A stretch of DNA of 64,000 bases from JAXLWB01 sp046328715 (GTDB lineage Bacteria; Chloroflexota; Anaerolineae; Caldilineales; Caldilineaceae). Positions 1 through 7,537 of the stretch are shown piece after piece. The notes under the pieces are model-generated. The model saw only the letters and a program-made list of their open reading frames with translations, was not told where the DNA came from and searched no databases. A program made the position numbers and the translations under genes. Each line of letters starts with the position of its first letter. Position 1 is the stretch's first letter. Where the stretch lies: NCBI GenBank assembly GCA_046328715.1, contig JAXLWB010000050.1, forward strand, positions 1 to 64,000. Reading direction: 5' to 3'.

Positions 1-670
1 GCAAGGCTCGATTTGATGCTGAGGGAACAGCAAGCACGTAGACGACATGCGAGGTATAGAGCAATTCTTCCAGCCCCACCGACTTGACGCCCTGTCGTTC
101 CAGATAGCGCTTGGGTAACCAGGGATCGTAGACTTGGACTTTACAGCGGAATGGTGCCAGTAGCGGTCGCAAATTGCGTGCCAATCCACCAAAGCCGATA
201 AAGCCCACCGTGCGATCAAACAGCATCGTGCTACCGACCGTGCCAGCTTCGAGGTAACGCTCTTTGCCAGCGACAAAGTCATTGTGAGAATCAACCAGTT
301 GGCGTTTGACAGCGAGGGTCATCGCCAGTGCCATCTCGGCGACGGCTGGGCCAAAGGCAGGCGCACAACTCAGTACACGAACGCCACGGGCAAAACAGGC
401 TTCGTAATCCAGATCCTGGGGCGTAGGATGGACTCCGCCCAGTTCGACAATTGCCCGTAGTTTTGGCGCATCCGTGACAGCGCCATGTCGCCAACGTCCG
501 GTAAGGATCGCAAAAAGCTCACCTTTGATCTCTGCTACATCTTTGGCGGGCATCGGTTCGTCCTTTGCCCAGATTACATCAGCCATTTCGCGCAGCCGGG
601 CTAAGTCAGCCGGTGCAAAGATCTGCGCCATTTTTCGAAAGGCTGGATCGACAAGAATTTTTGGTTTCAT
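1..670 (-). CDS. D-isomer-specific 2-hydroxyacid dehydrogenase (partial, 3' end outside window)
   Basis: The reading frame begins at an ATG (base 670) and runs off the window after 223 codons. The product resembles NAD-dependent 2-hydroxyacid dehydrogenases (phosphoglycerate/glyoxylate reductase type). The N-terminal substrate domain (about residues 1-105) is followed by the conserved helix with PAVAEMALAM (108-117) and a Rossmann domain with GFIGFGGLA (157-165). An Asp at residue 182 (VYDPW), at the end of the second strand, favours NAD(H) over NADP(H). The catalytic Arg, Glu and His lie beyond the window edge, so activity and exact substrate cannot be judged. The family assignment is firm; the substrate is unknown. 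Confidence 0.85.
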   Translation of the reverse strand, partial: MKPKILVDPAFRKMAQIFAPADLARLREMADVIWAKDEPMPAKDVAEIKGELFAILTGRWRHGAVTDAPKLRAIVELGGVHPTPQDLDYEACFARGVRVLSCAPAFGPAVAEMALAMTLAVKRQLVDSHNDFVAGKERYLEAGTVGSTMLFDRTVGFIGFGGLARNLRPLLAPFRCKVQVYDPWLPKRYLERQGVKSVGLEELLYTSHVVYVLAVPSASNRAL

Positions 671-1238
671 TTCAAGCTTCTTTTTCGCTTATATAACAGC
701 ACAATTCCCGATTTCGACCTTCGACTGTAACGATCAATTTGCGTAAACGTGGCTCTCTATGATGTGTAAAACGGATTTGAATTTAAGTGCTCGGGTACGC
801 TTGGATGCAAAGTACCAGCCACGATGGATAACATGCCTGATCGTCACTTTTCAGCTTTTGGGAGAACGGTTTGCAAGCTTATACCGAGGGTATTCCGTTT
901 GTTCTATATGACAGAAAGGGCAAAGGGGCGGGAATGGGTCAGAACGAACCTTGCTACTTCACTCTATTGTCTTACATAGGCTTTAGAATTCATTCGGTAT
1001 ATGTTAATAATAACATAAATTATTTCAATAAAGTTCCACCTGGATGGCAAAAGTGGCGAATTGGTTGTGGAAAAGTTGTGTACAGGGGCGTTTCGGCGTA
1101 AGGTTTTAGCCTGATTATTGCATGGCGGGTGTATTACACGCTAGCAAGATAGGCAGTTTCGCTTTACTCACTGGGTACCCTTTGGATAGGGTTCTGAAAT
1201 TTTGCCCCATTTGAGATCCATCCACCATAGAAAATGGA
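671..1238. other. Long intergenic region, no convincing gene
   Basis: This gap holds the promoter region of the upstream divergent dehydrogenase and an AT-rich stretch around 1000-1030. A 76-codon open frame at 871-1101 has no family resemblance and no ribosome site, and I do not call it. Bases 1150-1197 resemble the right half of the CAGAG palindrome family seen at 49146-49221 (shared text around CCCTTTGG and TAGGGTTCTGA), so a decayed copy may lie here. Confidence 0.5.
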
Positions 1239-1268
1239 TTGACAGTGCTCTGCCGTTAATGTTATTGT
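1239..1268 (+). promoter_or_regulatory. Probable sigma70-type promoter of the methyltransferase gene
   Basis: TTGACA (1239-1244) is followed after 18 bases by TATTGT (1263-1268). The ATG of the next gene starts 7 bases after the -10 box, which predicts a leaderless transcript. The -35 is perfect and the -10 matches 4 of 6 positions. Confidence 0.55.
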
Positions 1269-1274
1269 GGAACC

Positions 1275-1859
1275 ATGATCAACGAATCTTGGATCACGCC
1301 ACCACCTGTTTTACCCCAGCTCCTCAAGGAGACGAGTCAACTTGGCTTTGCAATGGCGTCGGATCTGCTCACAGGCAATTTGCTGCGCACCTTGGTTGCT
1401 ACCAAACCGGGTGGAAATGTTCTCGAACTTGGCACGGGAACTGGCTGTGGCACTGCCTGGTTACTAGAGGGAATGGATGCCGATTCGAGATTGATTACGG
1501 TAGAGAATGATCGGCAAGCCGTGGCCGTTGCTCAACGTCACCTTAGTCACGATGCGCGTCTCACTTTTCATATCGGCGATGGCGGCGAGTTTCTTACAGC
1601 GATCCAAAACCAAGCAGGTAGCTTCGATCTGATCTTTGCCGACACCTGGCCTGGTAAATACACCCACCTTGACGAGACGCTTACCTTGCTCAAACGAGGT
1701 GGCATCTACTTGATCGATGACATGCTGCCTCAACCCAACTGGCCAACGAATCATCCGCCCAAGGTGACAAAATTGATCGAAATGCTGGAAAAACGCCAAG
1801 ATTTACGTTTAACTACAATGCAGTGGTCAACGGGGTTGATCCTGGCAGTGAAAATTTAG
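1275..1859 (+). CDS. Class I SAM-dependent O-methyltransferase-like protein
   Basis: The 194-residue protein has a Rossmann-type SAM-binding fold. Motif I is ELGTGTG (residues 51-57), and the acidic residue for the SAM ribose is Glu77 (VEND). A later strand carries IFADTWPGKY, similar to the DxxK segment of catechol-type O-methyltransferases. No membrane or signal segment is visible. It lies directly upstream of rtcB with a 74-base gap and is probably co-transcribed. The acceptor substrate (small molecule, RNA or protein) cannot be deduced. The start follows a -10 box by only 7 bases, so the mRNA may lack a leader. Confidence 0.8.
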   Translation: MINESWITPPPVLPQLLKETSQLGFAMASDLLTGNLLRTLVATKPGGNVLELGTGTGCGTAWLLEGMDADSRLITVENDRQAVAVAQRHLSHDARLTFHIGDGGEFLTAIQNQAGSFDLIFADTWPGKYTHLDETLTLLKRGGIYLIDDMLPQPNWPTNHPPKVTKLIEMLEKRQDLRLTTMQWSTGLILAVKI

Positions 1860-1933
1860 ACAAACGAGATTGGAGATCAGCGATTATCGCACGGAATCTA
1901 CAGTCTCCAATCGCCAATTTCAGCTTTTCAAAT

Positions 1934-3112
1934 ATGAAACAATTGTTTGCCAATATCCCGGTCTGGGGCGATCCGATAGACGAAAGCGCCCTCACTCAAA
2001 TTCAGCGCTGCGCCAAGGGTGCGGTCGCTGCGGCGATGATGGCTGACCATCACAAAGGTTATGCGGTGCCGATTGGTGGCGTGTTAGCGTATCAAAACGC
2101 AATCAGCCCGTCAGGCGTTGGCTATGATATCGCCTGTGGGAACAAAGCCGTACGCCTTGATATTCCTGCCTCTGAGGTCCGTACCAACATCAAGCCAATT
2201 ATGGACGATGTCTGGAAGACGATCTCCTTTGGCATGGGGCGCAAGAATCAGCAGCGGGTGGAGCATGAGCTTTTCGACGATCCGGCCTGGGCGTTGCCTG
2301 GCATCCACAGCTTAAAGAAAACGGCCAGCGATCAACTTGGCACGGTGGGTGGCGGCAATCACTATGTCGATCTCTTTGTCGATGAGTTAGAACAGGTCTG
2401 GATCGGCGTCCACTTCGGTTCGCGCGGTTTGGGACACAAAATTGCTACACACTTTCTGACCTTAGGCGGTGCCAAGGATGGCATGGATGTCGAGCCGCTG
2501 GTGTTGCCATTGGGCACACCCTTGGGTGATGATTACCTGGTGGGGATGCATCTGGCTGGGCGCTATGCCTACGCTGGCCGCGATTGGGTCTGTGCCGAGG
2601 TGGCGCGTTTACTGGGTGCCAACATCGTCGAAGAGATTCACAACCATCATAACTTTGCCTGGCAGGAAGAGCACTTTGGCGAGAAGTTATGGGTGGTACG
2701 CAAAGGGGCCACTCCCGCCTTCCCAGGACAGAAGGGCTTTGTCGGCGGTTCGATGGGCGACATTTCGGTAATTTTGGAAGGTGTCGAGAGCGAAGAAAGC
2801 GTTTCATCGCTCTACTCTACAGTACACGGCGCGGGGCGAGTGATGAGTCGCAACGCCGCCCGCGGCAAAGTAGACCGTAAAACGGGAAGGGTAATCTCAG
2901 AAGGGTTGGTCTCGGAAAAAATGATGATCAACTGGGTGCGCAGACAAGGAGTGGAATTACGTGGCGGCGGTGTGGATGAATCACCACACGTTTATAAACG
3001 TTTGCCCGAGGTGCTCCAACATCACAAAGCGACCGTTCGCATCCTGTATACACTCACGCCGTTAGGGGTGGCGATGGCTGGTGCAAATGAATTTGATCCG
3101 TACAAAGATTAA
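1934..3112 (+). CDS. rtcB: RtcB-family RNA ligase (3'-phosphate/5'-OH)
   Basis: RtcB joins RNA 2',3'-cyclic or 3'-phosphate ends to 5'-OH ends using GTP and Mn2+, and serves RNA repair or tRNA splicing. The 392-residue protein carries the metal motif GVGYDIACG (Asp65, Cys68), GGGNH (139-143), the His in GVHFGSRGLG (158-167), HNHHN (237-241) and HGAGRVMSR (298-306), whose His298 matches the guanylylated histidine of the family. The frame is open further upstream, but homology begins at the ATG at 1934. It is a short form (about 390 residues versus about 480 in archaea). No archease gene is adjacent. A strong hairpin follows the stop. Confidence 0.93.
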   Translation: MKQLFANIPVWGDPIDESALTQIQRCAKGAVAAAMMADHHKGYAVPIGGVLAYQNAISPSGVGYDIACGNKAVRLDIPASEVRTNIKPIMDDVWKTISFGMGRKNQQRVEHELFDDPAWALPGIHSLKKTASDQLGTVGGGNHYVDLFVDELEQVWIGVHFGSRGLGHKIATHFLTLGGAKDGMDVEPLVLPLGTPLGDDYLVGMHLAGRYAYAGRDWVCAEVARLLGANIVEEIHNHHNFAWQEEHFGEKLWVVRKGATPAFPGQKGFVGGSMGDISVILEGVESEESVSSLYSTVHGAGRVMSRNAARGKVDRKTGRVISEGLVSEKMMINWVRRQGVELRGGGVDESPHVYKRLPEVLQHHKATVRILYTLTPLGVAMAGANEFDPYKD

Positions 3113-3124
3113 CTGTTGCAACTG

Positions 3125-3184
3125 AAACAGAGGCCCACACGTCAGCACGGTTCCTGTCTCGTGCTGACGTGTGGGCCTCTGTTT
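3125..3184. repeat. Palindromic repeat, family A, likely two-way terminator
   Basis: A perfect 25-bp inverted repeat (3125-3149 with 3160-3184) with a 10-base loop lies between the convergent rtcB and anti-sigma genes. The stem includes CAGAGGCCCACACGTCAG, closely related to the hairpin at 15267-15324. Location and symmetry fit bidirectional termination. Confidence 0.85.
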
Positions 3185-3185
3185 G

Positions 3186-4568
3186 TTATCCTCTTCTACC
3201 TAAATGACTACCGAGCCAAAAGAGGGCCAGAACAGCCGTCACCAACGCCACTACCAATTGCGCTAACTGCATGCGCATGGGATCAAAATAGGGCCGGTTC
3301 GTGGATTCTACTAGTGGTTGCTCGGCACGTTGTTGATCGGCCTGCGTAGTACTGTTGAAGGTCGAAGAATCGGCCATTGCAACTGCGGTCGGCTCTGCGG
3401 GGGCGGCATATTGTTCAACTTGTGTCTCGATTTGCCCATCAGCAGCAGGCTGTGCCAAGGCAACCGTTGGCTCACTCGTCGGAGTAGGCTCAACCACTTG
3501 GGTGGGTGTGCTCTCCACGACCTGCGCTGCAGGAGCAGCGGCAACGTTTGCTTGCTCTGGTGCAGGTTGCGACGCACTCGCCCCAGCTGCATCAACCAGC
3601 GGTGATTCGCTTGCCGGAGTTGTCGCCGAATTCGCCACCTCACTGCTCGACACTGTATTACTCTCAGGTTGTCCTTCAGCCGAAGGAAGGGCAGCTGCAG
3701 CCATACTCGAAGCTGCCATCTCTGTGTCTGTGGGAGCCGACGCAGCGGATGCCTGGGCACCGGCAGCCGACGTGTCTGATGGTTGCCCATCTGCACCGAG
3801 GATTGCCCCTAGCCCACTTGAATTATCCTCGCCTGGTTGCGTAACCGCCTGCTCACCCGCTGGTTGACCACCTCCCATTGCCTTCATGCTCTGACTTTGT
3901 TGCTCTTGAGCGGCTGGTTCAGCAGCAAGGGGAGCAAGTCCTTCGGCAGTCGGCTGCGCTTGCTGCTGAACCGTAAAGGTCTGCACTTCTTCATTGACAG
4001 GAGCAGAAGGGGCCGGGTTCTCTGTCGTTGTACTGGGTGTATCTGTCGCAGATGCAACCTCGCTGTTCACCGGTGTTGACTCAATCATGCGCGACGAGGC
4101 TACACTAGCTGGTTCCTGAAGAGGAACGTTCTGGATCGTTGGCCTGGTCAGGTTAACCTGTGTTGCGGCAAAGAGCACCAACCAAACCGCCAGCCCAGTC
4201 GTGGCTAGATTGCGCAGCAAAGGGCTTCCCCCTTGTAGAAAGTCGCGCAAAGACTCCCAGAAACCGCCACGTTGTGGCACCGGCTGAGGGGGGGAACTGA
4301 TGCGTCGAGCCGTCGTGACAAAGGGCGGGATCGTTTTGCTTTGCGGCGCTACATCTGCCTCTGTTAATACAAAGGAACGAGGAAGTGGCACTTCGGGCAG
4401 CGAACGAAGCAACTGGACGGTCTGGCGTAATGACTCTAATCGCCAGGCGACGTTTGCATCAATTTGGACTGCTTTTTCAATTTGAGTTTTTTCCTCGTTC
4501 GTCACAGCGCCGTCGATATAGGCAGACAATAGTTCATCTGTGATTTGAGGTCGGTAAAATGGATTCAT
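3186..4568 (-). CDS. Membrane anti-sigma factor-like protein with long extracytoplasmic linker
   Basis: The 460-residue protein lies 215 bases downstream of an ECF sigma gene on the same strand, which suggests it restrains that sigma factor. Residues 1-70 resemble the helical anti-sigma domain (ELLSAYIDGAVTNEEKTQIE, then an LRxTVQLLRSLPEVPLPRSF segment). The usual zinc ligands (HxxxCxxC) are absent, so it is a degenerate, zinc-free version. One membrane span lies at about 119-137. About 295 residues rich in Ala, Pro, Ser, Thr, Glu and Gln follow, then a second span at about 434-452 and a short RR tail. Both ends would be cytoplasmic, with the linker outside. The role is inferred from context plus the N-terminal resemblance. 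Confidence 0.7.
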   Translation of the reverse strand: MNPFYRPQITDELLSAYIDGAVTNEEKTQIEKAVQIDANVAWRLESLRQTVQLLRSLPEVPLPRSFVLTEADVAPQSKTIPPFVTTARRISSPPQPVPQRGGFWESLRDFLQGGSPLLRNLATTGLAVWLVLFAATQVNLTRPTIQNVPLQEPASVASSRMIESTPVNSEVASATDTPSTTTENPAPSAPVNEEVQTFTVQQQAQPTAEGLAPLAAEPAAQEQQSQSMKAMGGGQPAGEQAVTQPGEDNSSGLGAILGADGQPSDTSAAGAQASAASAPTDTEMAASSMAAAALPSAEGQPESNTVSSSEVANSATTPASESPLVDAAGASASQPAPEQANVAAAPAAQVVESTPTQVVEPTPTSEPTVALAQPAADGQIETQVEQYAAPAEPTAVAMADSSTFNSTTQADQQRAEQPLVESTNRPYFDPMRMQLAQLVVALVTAVLALFWLGSHLGRRG

Positions 4569-4783
4569 CGCTACTCTGCAACAATGATAAAGGCCATCAC
4601 GGTAAATGGATTAGATACGGCGCATAGTTAAGTTACTGTTTACATTCACTGACAAATAAGTAACTGGCCAATTTGCTGCTTACCAGGTACTTGATCATCA
4701 TCCAGTGATTCAATCATATTTCTTGAGTGGTAACCATTCACATTATTTTTTCATGACAATCTTATCAATGGTTATCACCTGCA

Positions 4784-5377
4784 TTACTTAGGACGGAAGG
4801 AAGCTGGTAATAGTTCCGATCGTTGCAACAGATAATCGCGCATTTTTGCACGAGCCCGATTGATCCTGGATTTTACGGTTCCCATGGGCAAATCTGTGAT
4901 TTCCACGATCTCTTCATAGCTGTGGCCGTGGACATCACAGAGCGCCAGCACCATGCGTTGATCGGGCGGCAATGATTGGATGGCTGCTTCGATCAATTGA
5001 TTGAGTTCCATCCGTTCCGCATATTCATGCGGACTTTCGCTACGATCCATCAGGGCACTTGTGTTCTCTGATTCTTCAACCAGATCATCCAGGCTATCTG
5101 TCGTGCGCCGTTTCTGAGAGCGTAGCACATCGTAACAACTGTTGACGACGATACGCAGTAACCAGCTCTTAAAGCTGCCGCCCTGAAAATTGCCAATGGC
5201 GCGGTAAGCCTTGATAAAGCTCTCCTGCACCGTATCGGCGGCGCTGGCTTCATCCTGCAAGGTTCTCATAGCAATGCTAAATGCCAAACCTTGATAGTTG
5301 AGTATAAGCTGATTAAAGGCGTTGAGATCGCCTCTTTGCGCATTGGCAATGAGCGAAGTTTCTTTTGATGAAATCAT
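4784..5377 (-). CDS. ECF-type RNA polymerase sigma factor
   Basis: The 197-residue protein directs RNA polymerase to stress- or envelope-type promoters. Region 2 spans about residues 22-95 with AADTVQESFIKAYRAI and SFKSWLLRIVVNSCYDVLR. A linker of about 30 acidic residues follows, then region 4 at about 128-182 with IQSLPPDQRMVLAL and the helix-turn-helix YEEIVEITDLPMGTVKSRI. The length is normal for SigW/RpoE-like factors. The anti-sigma-like gene follows on the same strand, a standard pairing. Autoregulation is likely, but I could not identify the cognate promoter. Confidence 0.93.
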   Translation of the reverse strand: MISSKETSLIANAQRGDLNAFNQLILNYQGLAFSIAMRTLQDEASAADTVQESFIKAYRAIGNFQGGSFKSWLLRIVVNSCYDVLRSQKRRTTDSLDDLVEESENTSALMDRSESPHEYAERMELNQLIEAAIQSLPPDQRMVLALCDVHGHSYEEIVEITDLPMGTVKSRINRARAKMRDYLLQRSELLPASFRPK

Positions 5378-5392
5378 TTGGCTAACTACAGA

Positions 5393-5506
5393 TCATGAAG
5401 TGCTTTGGATATCGCCGACGTTTGGGTCATGAGTCACAATCATCGGCGAAATGAAATCGGATAGTTTGCTAGAGGAATTGTCTGTGACGTTAATATTGTC
5501 AGACAT
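5393..5506 (-). CDS. Possible 37-residue leader ORF upstream of the sigma gene
   Basis: A short frame beginning MSDNINVTDNSSS ends 15 bases before the sigma factor start. An AGGAG sequence stands just one base before the ATG, which is too close for normal ribosome binding. No family is recognised. It could be a leader peptide or chance. Confidence 0.2.
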   Translation of the reverse strand: MSDNINVTDNSSSKLSDFISPMIVTHDPNVGDIQSTS

Positions 5507-5683
5507 ACTCCTGCTGAAAATGCACCCTGTACCTTGCCCACATTTGACGGTTATGCGCCAACCAATTATACTGTTGACTACTGTTCGGTATTGATTTAAA
5601 ACTTTTACGGAAGTATACCAGCAAAGTGTTGCAGAAGCTATGAATACCTTGGCAAAACAACACTCTGCGCTGCTTTCATGATT
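5507..5683. other. Intergenic region between sigma gene and tRNA
   Basis: This should hold the sigma operon promoter (minus strand) and the tRNA promoter (plus strand). I see no clear consensus boxes and no repeat. Confidence 0.4.
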
Positions 5684-5769
<86 letters not shown>

Positions 5770-6112
5770 ATGAGTATGGATCTTCTACCCTTGGCCCCTT
5801 GGAGGGTATCCAACGAAATATTGAGATCGTCTTGTGCCAGTTGGAATGGCTCGTTTGGAAGCTCGTCCAACTGGCACAACCGCGAGATGCGCTAGTATAA
5901 TGAGCACGTTCGCCGAAACTGCGAGTTGCAATGAAAAGCATCGTTTTCCTGCTTCCTCCTAAGATGCGGCGTTTTGCTTTTCATTCAGCGCCTAGTTTCA
6001 ACGGGACGATTCGGCCAGTGTTAGCCAAAATTCTTTCAGAAAGCGATGTTTCGCAGAGGAATTGACTGGCTAGCGTAAAGAAATGCGTTGCTAGATCGTA
6101 TATCTTCTACTC
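5770..6112. other. Intergenic region downstream of the tRNA
   Basis: The region carries a hairpin (listed separately) and otherwise no coding frame with family support. A TATATC box at 6099-6104 lies 8 bases before the next ATG and could be its -10, but no matching -35 is visible. Confidence 0.45.
5832..5879. terminator. 14-bp hairpin after tRNA-Leu
   Basis: A perfect inverted repeat TTGTGCCAGTTGGA / TCCAACTGGCACAA (5832-5845, 5866-5879) has a 20-base loop. It lies about 60 bases past the tRNA and could end its transcript. No strong T-run follows, so a regulatory structure is also possible. Confidence 0.45.
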
Positions 6113-7453
6113 ATGGACATATCTGTTTACAATTTGTTACCCCTACCTTCCGTTCGCCATCTTTTCTCCAAGAGCGCATCAAGATTCACCCAACTTGGTC
6201 TTATCGCTGCTGTGTGTTTTATTTTGGTGGCATGTGGTCCCGAAAGTAAAAAAGTCGATCAGAATCAGCTTACCCTGACAACACAACAGATTGCGCAGGA
6301 TTTTGCTGCCACTGGTGATTTGGGCAGAGCAAAGAGTGCATTGGCCGGGCTCGAAGTTGCCAATCCCAGCCAATGGCTGTTGATGGTAGCCGAAGAGACG
6401 GCCAAAGATCAAGCTGCGCAGCCACAACTGGTCGCCGCTTTGGTCAAGTTGACCGAGGCGCTCGACCTTCATTCCCCCATTCTGGCAGACTACGCCACTG
6501 CCCATAATTTAAGTGTGACGACTGCTAGTGGTCTATCTGCAAAGAGCGATAACGCTGCCACAGGGCAAACCATTGCCATCGCAAATGTCTCTCAACCACC
6601 ACCCGCTGCTGCACCCACTGCAACTTCCGAGCCGACTCCAGCGCCAGTTGCCACTGCAACCGCTGAACCAACGGCGACTGCCGATCAAAGTGCACAAGTG
6701 CTGGCTTCCAGCTTGGTCAACCTGCGTAGTGGTCCTGGCACCACCTATGATTTGGCAGGCGGTATGCAAGTCGGTGAATCGGCGAAGATTATTGCCAAGA
6801 GTCCAGATGCCGGTTGGTGGAAGGTGCAACTGAGCAGCGGCAGTCAAGCCTGGGTCTTTGCACAATTGGTTCAATCGAGCGGCGCACTCGATTCAATTGC
6901 GGTTGCGTCCGATATCCCGCCGTCGCCTACAGCGCAGCCGGTTGCGATCGCTCAACCCACTGCGGCCCCAGAAGTATCACAACCTGCGCCCACCGCCACT
7001 GCTGCACCGCAGCAGCAAAATAGCAGCGCTCCCTATTTCAAACTGATTGCACGCCGGATGTGGTCAAAGGCCGAGAATGGCGATTGTCGGGGACAGCATC
7101 TCTTACGGATCAACGTGGTGGATGCCAACGGAGCTCGTCTTAATGGTGTCACGCTGACTGGTCTGTATACTGGCGCTGTTTTACACACAGGCGAGCAGGG
7201 CAAGGGTGATGGGGTCATGGAGTTTGATCTCTATGGCAGCGGTGAAGGTTTCATCGTGACTGCCGATACGAATGGCGCGTTCGCAGGCAGCGATCGGGCC
7301 GAAGGGTTTACCACCAATTCGCGCGACATCGACGTACCGACACTAATTGCGGGTGGCTACTGTGAAGATGCTACTACCTGCCAGGTATTTTATGATTCAT
7401 GGGGTTGCAAAGGCCATCATAGCTGGGAAGCAACCTTTCAACGCAATTATTAG
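6113..7453 (+). CDS. SH3b-domain lipoprotein with Chloroflexota-type C-terminal domain
   Basis: The 446-residue protein has an N-terminal hydrophobic segment ending in a lipobox (LVAC, Cys41), so it is predicted to be lipid-anchored outside the membrane. A short helical region is followed by a Pro/Ala/Thr linker (about 155-190). A bacterial SH3 domain covers about 190-260 (SLVNLRSGPGTTYDLAGG, then GWWKVQL and AWVFAQLV), a module that usually binds cell wall. A second Pro/Ala/Thr linker leads to a Cys-containing C-terminal domain (about 310-446) with VVDANGARLNGVTL. This last domain recurs in the next gene, 84 bases downstream and probably co-transcribed. The function is unknown; an envelope sensing or scaffold role is inference. 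Confidence 0.75.
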   Translation: MDISVYNLLPLPSVRHLFSKSASRFTQLGLIAAVCFILVACGPESKKVDQNQLTLTTQQIAQDFAATGDLGRAKSALAGLEVANPSQWLLMVAEETAKDQAAQPQLVAALVKLTEALDLHSPILADYATAHNLSVTTASGLSAKSDNAATGQTIAIANVSQPPPAAAPTATSEPTPAPVATATAEPTATADQSAQVLASSLVNLRSGPGTTYDLAGGMQVGESAKIIAKSPDAGWWKVQLSSGSQAWVFAQLVQSSGALDSIAVASDIPPSPTAQPVAIAQPTAAPEVSQPAPTATAAPQQQNSSAPYFKLIARRMWSKAENGDCRGQHLLRINVVDANGARLNGVTLTGLYTGAVLHTGEQGKGDGVMEFDLYGSGEGFIVTADTNGAFAGSDRAEGFTTNSRDIDVPTLIAGGYCEDATTCQVFYDSWGCKGHHSWEATFQRNY

Positions 7454-7537
7454 GCAGAACGCAGGCTGCAAGGTACAATCTTATCTTCCTCCATCTTGCA
7501 CCCCTGTAAACTGCAATTTTGATGATTACGAGGCTGT

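Noticed and set aside
871..1101. 76-codon open frame in the long gap
   Set aside because: No ribosome site, no domain, unusual composition and no supported neighbours.
3318..4079. Plus-strand open frames opposite the anti-sigma gene
   Set aside because: They are mirror frames of the low-complexity Ala/Pro/Thr linker and have no family resemblance.
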